This document shows positions 14,272 through 20,855 of a stretch of DNA of 20,855 bases, one piece after another (within the stretch, counting starts at the first letter, position 1; each line of letters starts with the position of its first letter). The stretch is from Sphingomonadaceae bacterium (lineage in GTDB: Bacteria; Pseudomonadota; Alphaproteobacteria; Sphingomonadales; Sphingomonadaceae). Below the pieces are notes generated by a model. That model did not search any database, was not told the origin of the DNA, and worked only from the letters and a program-made list of their open reading frames with translations. The position numbers were made by a program, and so were the translations under genes. Where the stretch lies: positions 1 through 20,855 of the forward strand of contig CANEVG010000015.1 of assembly GCA_947442095.1 (NCBI GenBank), in the 5' to 3' direction.

Positions 14272-15336
14272 ATGCTCTATCTGCTGGCGCAATGGCTCCA
14301 TTTCGAAGGCTTCGCCAACCTCATCCGCTATCAGTCGTTCCGATCGGGTGCGGCGCTGCTGACGGCGCTGACCATCGGCCTGATCATCGGTCCGCGCTTC
14401 ATCAACATGCTTCGCGTGCGCCAGGGCAAAGGTCAGCCGATCCGCGCTGACGGGCCGCAATCGCATCTGGCCAAGCGCGGCACGCCCACGATGGGCGGAC
14501 TGATGATCGTCATCAGCCTCGCGATCTCGCTGCTCTTGTGGATGGACCTGTCCAGCAAGTTCGTCTGGGCCTGCCTTGTCGTCACGCTCGGCTTCGGTGT
14601 GATCGGCTTCATGGATGACTATGCGAAGGTCACCAAATACGCGCATGCAGGGCTTTCGGCGCGGCTGCGCCTGCTGGGCGAATTCGTGATTGCCGGCTCT
14701 GCGCTCGCGATCGTGGTGACGGACACCAACCTCTATCTGCCGGTGTTCAGCAATCTCTATATCCCTATGGGCCCGGTCTATTATCTGTTTGCCGCTTTCG
14801 TGATCGTCGGCGCAGGCAATGCGGTGAACCTCACCGACGGGCTCGACGGGCTGGCAACCATGCCAGTGATCATCGCGGCAGGCACCTTCGCGATCATCGC
14901 CTATCTGGCGGGCCGCGCAGACTTTGCGGCCTATCTCGGCATTCCGCACGTGCCGCGCGCGGGGGAACTGGCGATCTTCTGCGGCGCGGTCATGGGTGCA
15001 GGCCTCGCGTTCCTGTGGTTTAATGCGCCGCCCGCCGCTGTGTTCATGGGCGATACCGGCAGCCTTGCGCTGGGCGGCACTTTGGGCGTGATCGCAGTTT
15101 CGATCCACCACGAGATCGTACTCGGCATCGTCGGCGGGCTGTTCGTGATGGAGGCGGTCTCGGTCATCGTGCAGGTGTTTGTTTACAAGCGCACCGGCAA
15201 GCGCGTGTTCCGCATGGCGCCGATCCATCACCACTTCGAACAGCTCGGCTGGAAGGAATCGACTGTGGTGATCCGCTTCTGGATCGTCTCGATCGTGCTG
15301 GCGCTGATCGGCCTTGCCACGCTGAAAGTGCGGTAA
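14272..15336 (+). CDS. mraY: Phospho-N-acetylmuramoyl-pentapeptide-transferase MraY
   Basis: A 354-residue inner-membrane enzyme with about ten membrane helices that transfers phospho-MurNAc-pentapeptide to undecaprenyl phosphate, giving lipid I. Family motifs are the Asp pair MDDYAK (114-119), NLTDGLDGLA (186-195), FMGDTGSLALGG (258-269) with Asp261, and the triple-His loop APIHHHFE (316-323). It starts immediately after the murF stop (TGAATG) with AAGGA 7 nt upstream, so it has its own ribosome binding site. The next gene, murD, begins 7 nt after its stop. Confidence 0.97.
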   Translation: MLYLLAQWLHFEGFANLIRYQSFRSGAALLTALTIGLIIGPRFINMLRVRQGKGQPIRADGPQSHLAKRGTPTMGGLMIVISLAISLLLWMDLSSKFVWACLVVTLGFGVIGFMDDYAKVTKYAHAGLSARLRLLGEFVIAGSALAIVVTDTNLYLPVFSNLYIPMGPVYYLFAAFVIVGAGNAVNLTDGLDGLATMPVIIAAGTFAIIAYLAGRADFAAYLGIPHVPRAGELAIFCGAVMGAGLAFLWFNAPPAAVFMGDTGSLALGGTLGVIAVSIHHEIVLGIVGGLFVMEAVSVIVQVFVYKRTGKRVFRMAPIHHHFEQLGWKESTVVIRFWIVSIVLALIGLATLKVR

Positions 15337-15343
15337 TCCGCCG

Positions 15344-16651
15344 ATGATCGTCTCTCCCGCCTTTGCCGGCAAGCGCTATGCGGTCCTTGGCCTTGCCCGT
15401 TCGGGGATGGCGACGGTCGATACGTTGCTGGCAAGCGGGGCCGAGGTTACCGCGTGGGACAGCCGCGAGGAACAGACCACGCCGCTGGAAGGCCGGGCAA
15501 CGATCGCCGATCCGCTGACGATCGATCTCAGCGGCTTCGACGGCGTCGTCGTCTCCCCCGGCGTTCCGCTCAACCGCCATCCGATTGCGGCCCATGCGCG
15601 GGCCTGCGGCGTGCCGGTCATCGGCGATATCGAGCTGTTTGCGCAGGCCCGCGCCTGCCTGCCGCCGCACAAAGTGGTCGCGATCACCGGCACCAACGGC
15701 AAATCGACCACCACCACGCTGGTCCACCATATCTGCAATGCGGCGGACTTGCCCACGGTGATGGGCGGCAATATCGGCCTGCCGGTGCTCGGCCAGCCGC
15801 CGCTGCCGGAGGGCGGCGTCTATGTGCTGGAGCTTTCGAGCTACCAGATCGACCTGACCTACAGCCTTGAGGCCGATGTGGCGGCCTTTATCAATCTCAG
15901 CCCCGATCACCTCGACCGCTATGACGGCTATGAAGGCTATGGCGCTTCAAAGGCCCGGCTGTTTGCCATGCAGCGGGCGGACCAGTTTGCCGTGTTTGGT
16001 TGCGGCGATGCCGATGCTTTGCGCATTGCTGCGGCGGTGACTGCGCAGCGCCCTGTCGGAAACGTCGAGGTCGTCGATCCCGCGATGCTGCAGGGCCAGG
16101 CGCTGTGGCCCTCGCTGCAAGGACCGCACAACCTGCAGAATGCCGCCATCGCGGTCGCCATTGCGCAGCGGCTTGGCATTCCCGAGGACGTGTGGCGCGC
16201 GGCGCTTGCCAGCTTTGTCGGCCTGCCGCACCGCATGGAGCGCGTGGCCGAGGCGAACGGCGTGCTGTTCATCAACGACAGCAAGGCGACAAACCCTGCC
16301 TCGACCGCGCCCGCGCTGGGGGCTTGGCCGCGTGTCCACTGGATCCTTGGCGGCCTGCCCAAGAGCGCCGATCTGGATGCCTGCGCGCCCTATTTCAGCC
16401 ACGTGGTCTGCGCCTATACGATCGGCGAGGCCGGTCCCCGCTTTGCCGAGATCCTTGAGCCCGTGATGCCCGTACAGCGCAGCGAGATGCTGGGCGATGC
16501 GGTGCGCCAGGCGATGGATGCGGCGGCGCCCGGCGATGTCGTGATGCTGTCTCCGGCCTGCGCCAGCTTCGATCAGTTCCGCGATTTCGAAGCGCGGGGC
16601 GACAGTTTCCGCCAGATCGTCGAAGCGCTGATTGCGGAAAGGACCGCCTGA
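15344..16651 (+). CDS. murD: UDP-MurNAc-L-alanine:D-glutamate ligase MurD
   Basis: A 435-residue cytosolic ligase adding D-Glu as the second residue of the stem peptide. The N-terminal Rossmann-like part contains VLGLARSGMAT (14-24) and VVSPGVP (69-75). Walker A is TGTNGKSTTT (115-124) with Lys120. GNIGLPVL, LELSSYQID and NLSPDHLDRY follow as in MurD. The C-terminus has LSPACASFDQFRDFEARG, the typical substrate-closing segment. No clear ribosome binding site is visible in the 7-nt gap after mraY, and re-initiation is likely. Its stop overlaps the ftsW start (TGATG). Confidence 0.97.
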   Translation: MIVSPAFAGKRYAVLGLARSGMATVDTLLASGAEVTAWDSREEQTTPLEGRATIADPLTIDLSGFDGVVVSPGVPLNRHPIAAHARACGVPVIGDIELFAQARACLPPHKVVAITGTNGKSTTTTLVHHICNAADLPTVMGGNIGLPVLGQPPLPEGGVYVLELSSYQIDLTYSLEADVAAFINLSPDHLDRYDGYEGYGASKARLFAMQRADQFAVFGCGDADALRIAAAVTAQRPVGNVEVVDPAMLQGQALWPSLQGPHNLQNAAIAVAIAQRLGIPEDVWRAALASFVGLPHRMERVAEANGVLFINDSKATNPASTAPALGAWPRVHWILGGLPKSADLDACAPYFSHVVCAYTIGEAGPRFAEILEPVMPVQRSEMLGDAVRQAMDAAAPGDVVMLSPACASFDQFRDFEARGDSFRQIVEALIAERTA

Positions 16652-17883
16652 TGGCCTCCACCGGACCGACCCTCCAGATCACCACCGAACTGCAGGGCGG
16701 CGGCGTGAAAATCGCTCCGCGCACCAATCGCTATCGCCGCACCCGGCGCAGCGAATTGGTGATCTGGTGGCGCGAGATCGACCGGGTGCTGCTCGGCCTG
16801 GTGCTCGCGCTGGTGGCGGTGGGGGCGGTTGCGGTCGCGGCATCCTCGCCTGCCAGCGCGCACCGGCTTTCCACGCCGATGAAGGTGCTGGGGGATCTCT
16901 ACTTCTTCTGGCTGCATGTGCGCTGGCTGATCGTGGGCCTGATTGCGATGTTCATTGCCTCGCTGCTGCCCAAGGAAACCACCCGGCGGCTGGCGATCCT
17001 GCTCGCGGGCGCGATGCTGTTGGCGCTGGTGCTGGTGCCGATTGTGGGCAGCGAAGTGAAAGGCGCCCGGCGCTGGCTGTGGATCGGTTTCAGTTTGCAG
17101 CCGTCCGAATTCCTCAAGCCCGGCTTTGCTATTGCCGTCGCATGGATCCTTTCGTGGCGCGTGCGCGATCCAGGCATTCCGGTGATCGCGATCTCCATCG
17201 GCCTGATGCTGCTGGTGGCAGCGCTGCTTATGGCGCAGCCCGATTTCGGCTCCACCGTGCTGTTCGGCGGGGTGTGGTTCGTGCTCGTGCTGCTGTCCGG
17301 CCTCAGCCTAACGCGCATCGGCTGGAGCGCGGGGCTTGGCGTGTTCGGCGTGGTGATGGCCTATCTGTTCTATCCCAACGCCACACACCGTATTGACGCC
17401 TTCGTTTCGGGCGGCAGCGAGTTCGATCAAGTGGATCTTGCTATGCGCACGCTCATCAGCGGCGGCTGGAGCGGTTCCGGCCTCTGGCTCGGCGCGCGCA
17501 AGATGGCGCTGCCCGAGGCGCATACCGATTATATCTTTTCGGTGATCGGCGAGGAGTTCGGCCTGCTGGTCTGCGCCATGATCGTGGTGCTTTATTGCGC
17601 CATCGTGGTGCGCGTTATGCTGCGCCTTGCGGATGAGGAAGACTTGTTCACGGTGCTGGCCGCCGCCGGGCTCACCGCGCAGCTGGCGGGGCAGGCATTC
17701 ATCAACATCCTCGTCAATCTGCAGCTGTTCCCTTCGAAGGGGATGACCCTGCCGCTGATCAGCTATGGCGGCTCCTCGACCATCGCGCTCTTGCTCGGGG
17801 TCGGGTTCCTGCTCGCCATCACGCGCCGCAATCCCTATCTCTCGCGCGAGACGCCGGACTTCAGGGAGCCTTTGCGGACATGA
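16651..17883 (+). CDS. ftsW: Septal peptidoglycan glycosyltransferase FtsW (SEDS family)
   Basis: A 410-residue polytopic membrane protein that polymerises lipid II at the septum with FtsI. A cytoplasmic N-terminus of about 44 residues rich in Arg precedes roughly ten membrane helices. SEDS motifs: GARRWLWIGFSLQPSEFLKP (138-157), QPDFGST (196-202), and the loop ALPEAHTDYIFSVIGEE (286-302) with the catalytic Asp293. The C-terminal KGMTLPLISYGGSS (363-376) is also typical. Position among mur genes and beside murG argues for FtsW rather than RodA. The start overlaps the murD stop by one base and the end overlaps murG by ATGA. Confidence 0.96.
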   Translation: MASTGPTLQITTELQGGGVKIAPRTNRYRRTRRSELVIWWREIDRVLLGLVLALVAVGAVAVAASSPASAHRLSTPMKVLGDLYFFWLHVRWLIVGLIAMFIASLLPKETTRRLAILLAGAMLLALVLVPIVGSEVKGARRWLWIGFSLQPSEFLKPGFAIAVAWILSWRVRDPGIPVIAISIGLMLLVAALLMAQPDFGSTVLFGGVWFVLVLLSGLSLTRIGWSAGLGVFGVVMAYLFYPNATHRIDAFVSGGSEFDQVDLAMRTLISGGWSGSGLWLGARKMALPEAHTDYIFSVIGEEFGLLVCAMIVVLYCAIVVRVMLRLADEEDLFTVLAAAGLTAQLAGQAFINILVNLQLFPSKGMTLPLISYGGSSTIALLLGVGFLLAITRRNPYLSRETPDFREPLRT

Positions 17884-19067
17884 CTTCTGTATCGCGCCAT
17901 TTCGTTCTCGCGGCAGGCGGCACGGGCGGCCATTTGCTGCCCGCTTTCGCGCTGGCGACCGAGCTGGAACGGCGCGGGCACCATGTCGCGCTGGTGACCG
18001 ACGAGCGCGGCGCGAAGATCCCTGGCAAGCCCGCATTCCTCCCAGCGCACGTGCTGCCGGCCGGGCGCATGGGCAAGAACCCTATCGCGCTCGCCAAGGG
18101 ACTTTCCGCGATCTGGAAGGGCCGCGCGATGGCGCTGCGCCTTTTCGAAAGCTTCGCGCCCGCCTGCGTTGTCGGCTTCGGCGGCTATCCTGCGCTACCT
18201 GCGCTGCTCGCGGCGCGTTCGGCCCGCATTCCAACCGTGATCCATGAACAGAACGCGGTGCTTGGCCGGGTCAACCGCCTGCTTGCCAGCCGGGTCGATG
18301 CCATTGCGACCGCCTACATGGAAGTCGAGCGGCTCGATCCCAAGCTGTGGAGCAAGGTCCACCGCGTCGGCAATCCGGTGCGGCCCGAGGTGCTCGCGCT
18401 GCGCGGAGAGGCGTTTCCAGCGTTCAGCGACGAAAGCCTGTTTCGCGTGTTGGTGACGGGCGGGAGCCAGGGTGCGTCGATCCTCGCCGAAGTCGTGCCC
18501 GATGGCCTTGCCATGCTGCCGCCCGCGCTGTGCCACCGCCTGCAGGTGACCCAGCAGTGCCGCCCGGAAGATATCGAGGCGGTGCGCGCGCGCTATGCCG
18601 GGCACCAGATCCCCGCCGAACTGGGCACCTATTTCGAGGATATGGCGAGCCGCCTTGCCGAAACACACTTGTTCATCGGCCGGGCCGGGGCCTCGACGAT
18701 TGCCGAACTCACTGCCGTTGGCCGCCCGGCAATCCTCGTGCCGCTGCCGATCGCGACCGACGACCATCAGGCGGTCAACACGCGCGAAATGGTGAAAGCA
18801 GGCGGCGCGCGGGCGATCCGCCAGACAGGTTTTACGCCCAGGGAGCTCGCCAAGCAGATTCAGGCGATGGCGCTGAACCCGGCGGCGCTCGCCAATGCCG
18901 CGCATGCTGCGTGGAACTGCGGGCTGCCGAATGCGGTGAAGGACCTTGCCGACCTGGTCGAAGGCTTCGGCGGCGTGCCGCTGATGGACGTAATCCGTGC
19001 CGCCGGGATGCAGCAGGCCGCCAGCACCACGCAGGCTCTGGCCAAGACCCGGGAGCACGCCGAATGA
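17880..19067 (+). CDS. murG: UDP-GlcNAc:lipid I N-acetylglucosaminyltransferase MurG
   Basis: A 395-residue peripheral membrane GT-B enzyme converting lipid I to lipid II on the inner face of the membrane. Family motifs: AGGTGGHLLPA (12-22), GFGGYPA (99-105), HEQNAVLGRVNR (122-133), VTGGSQGAS (192-200), GRAGASTIAEL (267-277) and DDHQAVN (294-300). The C-terminus extends about 25 residues past the usual end with a Gln/Ala/Thr-rich tail (MQQAASTTQALAKTREHAE). It overlaps ftsW by ATGA. Unlike the other junctions in the cluster, its stop does not meet the next mur gene: a structured repeat of about 190 nt separates it from murC. Confidence 0.97.
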   Translation: MTSVSRHFVLAAGGTGGHLLPAFALATELERRGHHVALVTDERGAKIPGKPAFLPAHVLPAGRMGKNPIALAKGLSAIWKGRAMALRLFESFAPACVVGFGGYPALPALLAARSARIPTVIHEQNAVLGRVNRLLASRVDAIATAYMEVERLDPKLWSKVHRVGNPVRPEVLALRGEAFPAFSDESLFRVLVTGGSQGASILAEVVPDGLAMLPPALCHRLQVTQQCRPEDIEAVRARYAGHQIPAELGTYFEDMASRLAETHLFIGRAGASTIAELTAVGRPAILVPLPIATDDHQAVNTREMVKAGGARAIRQTGFTPRELAKQIQAMALNPAALANAAHAAWNCGLPNAVKDLADLVEGFGGVPLMDVIRAAGMQQAASTTQALAKTREHAE

Positions 19068-19261
19068 AGCGCGTGTTTGCCTCTCCCCATCCCCATTTCC
19101 ACGCAGGGCGAATGGGGAGCGGGCAGCCCGAAGGGCTGACGGAGAGGTTGTTCCCGGTCGCCTTCACTCCTCCGACCCGCCTGCGGCGGGCCACCTCCCC
19201 ATTTGCGTCTTCGACCAAATTGGGGACCAAATTCCTTAACGCGCAGGGAGTGCCCGAATGA
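19064..19261 (+). CDS. 65-codon bridging frame between murG and murC (probably repeat-derived)
   Basis: This frame begins with an ATG inside the murG stop (ATGA, GGGAG 8 nt upstream) and ends with a TGA inside the murC start (ATGA). The predicted 65-residue product (begins MKRVFASPHPHFHAGR) has no recognisable domain, membrane helix or signal peptide, and it is encoded almost entirely by inverted repeats. I regard it as a translated spacer that may keep ribosomes moving from murG into murC, rather than a functional protein. A decayed former reading frame is also possible. It may not be annotated as a gene elsewhere. Confidence 0.25.
   Translation: MKRVFASPHPHFHAGRMGSGQPEGLTERLFPVAFTPPTRLRRATSPFASSTKLGTKFLNAQGVPE
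19083..19206. repeat. Structured palindromic repeat between murG and murC
   Basis: AATGGGGAG (19111-19119) pairs with CTCCCCATT (19195-19203), extendable by three bases with one G-U pair. Inside it are two perfect hairpins: CAGCCC-GAA-GGGCTG (19124-19138) and CCCGCC-TGC-GGCGGG (19176-19190). The left block CTCCCCAT (19083-19090) or CCCCATT (19091-19097) can compete for the same GGGG arm. The RNA could form a three-way junction or a smaller alternative hairpin. This looks like a dispersed intergenic repeat of the kind frequent in sphingomonads, which a genome search would decide. Confidence 0.7.
19213..19233 (+). repeat. Tandem 9-bp direct repeat upstream of murC
   Basis: GACCAAATT occurs at 19213-19221 and 19225-19233, separated by GGG, 13 nt upstream of the murC ribosome binding site (GGGAG, 19246-19250). 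The first copy also lies in the odd palindrome CCAAATTGG. It is AT-rich compared with its surroundings. Confidence 0.5.
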
Positions 19262-20670
19262 AGGGCGTCGGCATCGATATCGGCACGATCCACTTCGTCG
19301 GCATCGGCGGGATCGGCATGTCCGGCATTGCCGAGGTCATGCACAACATGGGCTACAGCGTGCAGGGCTCCGACATGACCGAAAGCTATGTCGTCGATGG
19401 CTTGCGCCAGCGCGGCATCGCGGTGATGATCGGCCAGCGCGCGCAGAATGTGGCGGGCGTGGCGGTCGTTGTTACCTCCACGGCGGTGAAGCGCGACAAT
19501 CCCGAAGTGGTCGCGGCACTCGAAGGCCGCATTCCGGTGGTGCGCCGCGCGGAAATGCTGGCCGAACTGATGCGGCTGAAAAACACGGTCGCCGTTGCCG
19601 GCACGCACGGCAAGACCACCACGACCTCGATGGTCGCCTGTCTGCTCGATGCGGGCGGGATCGACCCGACCGTGATCAACGGCGGCATCATCAATTCCTA
19701 TGGCTCCAATGCGCGACTGGGGGACAGCGAGTGGATGGTCGTGGAAGCCGACGAGAGCGACGGCTCGTTCCTGCGGCTCGATGGCACGCTTGCGGTGGTC
19801 ACCAATATCGATCCCGAACACCTTGATCATTATGGTTCTTTCGACCGGGTCAAGGACAGTTTTGTCGAGTTTATCGAGAACGTGCCGTTCTACGGCGCGG
19901 CTATCTTGTGCATCGATCACCCCGAAGTGCAGGCGATCATCCCCAAGGTGCGCGACCGCCGCGTGGTGACCTACGGCTTTTCCGCGCAGGCCGATGTGCG
20001 CGGGGAGGTGGTGACGACAATCCCCGGCGGCAACCGGTTCACCGCCGTGCTGCGCCAGCGCGATGGCAGCTTCCGCCGCATCGAGGGCATCGAACTGCCC
20101 ATGCCCGGCCGCCACAACGTGCAGAACGCGCTCGCCGCTGTCGCCGTCGCGGTGGAGATGGGCGTCTCGGACGAGCTTGTCCGCACAGGCTTCGCCAAGT
20201 TTACCGGGGTCAAGCGCCGTTTCACCAAAGTGGGCGAGGTGGCAGGCACCCCGATTATCGACGACTACGGCCACCACCCGGTCGAAATCCGCGCCGTGCT
20301 CGCCGCCGCGCGCGAGGGCATTACGGGCCGCGTCATCGCCGTCGTTCAGCCGCATCGTTTCACCCGGCTGCGCGATCACATGGAAGAGTTCCAGGGCGCG
20401 TTCAACGATGCCGATGTGGTCTATGCAGCGCCGGTCTATCCCGCCGGCGAAGCCCCGATCGAAGGCGTGGACAGCGCCGCGATGGTCGAGGGCATCAAGG
20501 CGCGCGGGCACCGCAGCGCGCACTTGGTCGCAGGCGCCGACGCGCTGGCCGGGGAACTTGCCGCCTCGATCCAGCCTGGGGACATGGTCGTGTGCCTTGG
20601 CGCGGGCGATATTACCAAGTGGGCGGCGGGGCTGGCTGATGCCATTGCAGGAAAGCTGGGGGCAGCGTGA
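19258..20670 (+). CDS. murC: UDP-N-acetylmuramate:L-alanine ligase MurC
   Basis: A 470-residue cytosolic ATP-dependent ligase adding the first amino acid, L-Ala, to UDP-MurNAc. The N-terminal domain has IHFVGIGGIGMSGIAE (11-26) and GSD (37-39). Walker A is GTHGKTTTT (115-123) with Lys119. EADESDGSF (163-171), NIDPEHLDHY (183-192), GRHNVQNALAA (284-294), DDYGHHP (335-341) and QPHRFTRL (364-371) are the standard MurC series. ATG 19258 is supported by GGGAG 7 nt upstream and by the family start. Its translation may depend on the bridging frame in the preceding spacer. Its stop overlaps the murB start (TGATG). Confidence 0.97.
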   Translation: MKGVGIDIGTIHFVGIGGIGMSGIAEVMHNMGYSVQGSDMTESYVVDGLRQRGIAVMIGQRAQNVAGVAVVVTSTAVKRDNPEVVAALEGRIPVVRRAEMLAELMRLKNTVAVAGTHGKTTTTSMVACLLDAGGIDPTVINGGIINSYGSNARLGDSEWMVVEADESDGSFLRLDGTLAVVTNIDPEHLDHYGSFDRVKDSFVEFIENVPFYGAAILCIDHPEVQAIIPKVRDRRVVTYGFSAQADVRGEVVTTIPGGNRFTAVLRQRDGSFRRIEGIELPMPGRHNVQNALAAVAVAVEMGVSDELVRTGFAKFTGVKRRFTKVGEVAGTPIIDDYGHHPVEIRAVLAAAREGITGRVIAVVQPHRFTRLRDHMEEFQGAFNDADVVYAAPVYPAGEAPIEGVDSAAMVEGIKARGHRSAHLVAGADALAGELAASIQPGDMVVCLGAGDITKWAAGLADAIAGKLGAA

Positions 20671-20855
20671 TGCAGCCTTCAGCGCCCGGTCCTTCGAAAA
20701 GCTCAGGACGAGCGGACCTAGAGGGGGCGATGGCTCCCCTGTCCGCTCGTGCCGAGCTTGTCGAAGCGCTAGCGCGCACCGTGCGCGGCAAGCTGACGGC
20801 CAAGGCTCCGCTTGCGCCGCTGGTGTGGTTCAAGTCCGGCGGCGCGGCGGACTGG
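20670..20855 (+). CDS. murB: UDP-N-acetylenolpyruvoylglucosamine reductase MurB (5' part only)
   Basis: The window ends after 62 codons. Residues 38-62 (VRGKLTAKAPLAPLVWFK then SGGAADW) match the start of the FAD-binding domain of alphaproteobacterial MurB, which reduces UDP-GlcNAc-enolpyruvate to UDP-MurNAc. The first 37 residues are unusual: residues 8-33 are encoded by a 77-nt inverted repeat and have no MurB similarity. Two starts are possible. ATG 20670 overlaps the murC stop and has GGGGG about 7 nt upstream. ATG 20730 lies in the loop of the inverted repeat with GGGGG 2 nt upstream and would give a shorter N-terminus. Position after murC is the normal dcw order. Confidence 0.9.
   Translation, partial: MQPSAPGPSKSSGRADLEGAMAPLSARAELVEALARTVRGKLTAKAPLAPLVWFKSGGAADW
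20691..20767. repeat. Imperfect 27-bp inverted repeat inside murB
   Basis: The arms are 20691-20717 and 20741-20767. They pair at 23 of 27 positions, with key blocks TTCGA, AGCTC and GAGCGGAC. The 23-nt loop contains GGGG and CCCC stretches that can lengthen the stem, and the in-frame ATG at 20730. The TTCGACAAGCTCAG-like core resembles, from memory, a very common dispersed intergenic palindrome of sphingomonads. Here it is in coding sequence. Confidence 0.8.

Noticed and set aside
13726..15372. 548-codon minus-strand frame opposite murF and mraY
   Set aside because: Its composition (Arg, His, Asp, Gln) is typical of an antisense shadow, and the plus strand encodes unmistakable MurF and MraY.
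18832..20523. 563-codon minus-strand frame opposite murG, the spacer and murC
   Set aside because: Antisense shadow. It crosses the repeat spacer without any recognisable domain.
1..20855. tRNA or rRNA genes, CRISPR arrays, transposases or phage genes
   Set aside because: Nothing with the required structure or motifs was seen on either strand.

Overview
The window is GC-rich, densely coding DNA from an alphaproteobacterium, most likely a sphingomonad (Novosphingobium/Erythrobacter-like). This rests on the MraZ type (N-terminal GDKNRFVLP), the alphaproteobacterial forms of MurF, MurC and MurB, an adrenodoxin-type ferredoxin, and palindromic repeats of a kind I associate with sphingomonads. 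The genus cannot be fixed from the sequence alone.

Left part (1-7041), accessory and housekeeping genes. A minus-strand [2Fe-2S] ferredoxin gene diverges from a plus-strand run of an AlkA-type DNA glycosylase, an SDR oxidoreductase and an APC-family permease. A small pterin-4a-carbinolamine dehydratase gene lies on the minus strand and converges on the permease. It is divergent from ccmA-ccmB (heme/cytochrome c maturation ABC exporter). These are followed by a cysteine synthase and two membrane-anchored proteins of unknown function.

Regulatory gap (7042-7376). This is the only long non-coding stretch. It holds a plausible promoter, 10-bp-phased TGGG-like repeats that could be a MraZ operator, four GANTC (CcrM-type) sites, a small hairpin and a run of G-tracts over the mraZ start.

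Right part (7377-20855), the division and cell wall (dcw) cluster in classical order: mraZ, rsmH, ftsL, ftsI, murE, murF, mraY, murD, ftsW, murG, murC, and the first 62 codons of murB. MurC, D, E and F build the UDP-MurNAc-pentapeptide (meso-DAP type), with MurB supplying UDP-MurNAc. MraY and MurG make lipid I and lipid II. FtsW and FtsI polymerise and crosslink septal peptidoglycan, with FtsL as divisome scaffold. Genes mostly overlap by ATGA or TGATG, as expected for one translationally coupled transcript.

The most unusual structure is at the right end. Two successive junctions carry unrelated palindromic repeats. Between murG and murC a roughly 190-nt folded insertion keeps a 65-codon frame open, with ATGA overlaps at both ends. 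At murC/murB a 77-nt inverted repeat lies inside the N-terminal coding region of murB. I found no mobile element genes, CRISPR array, tRNA or rRNA, and no clearly new multi-gene system.
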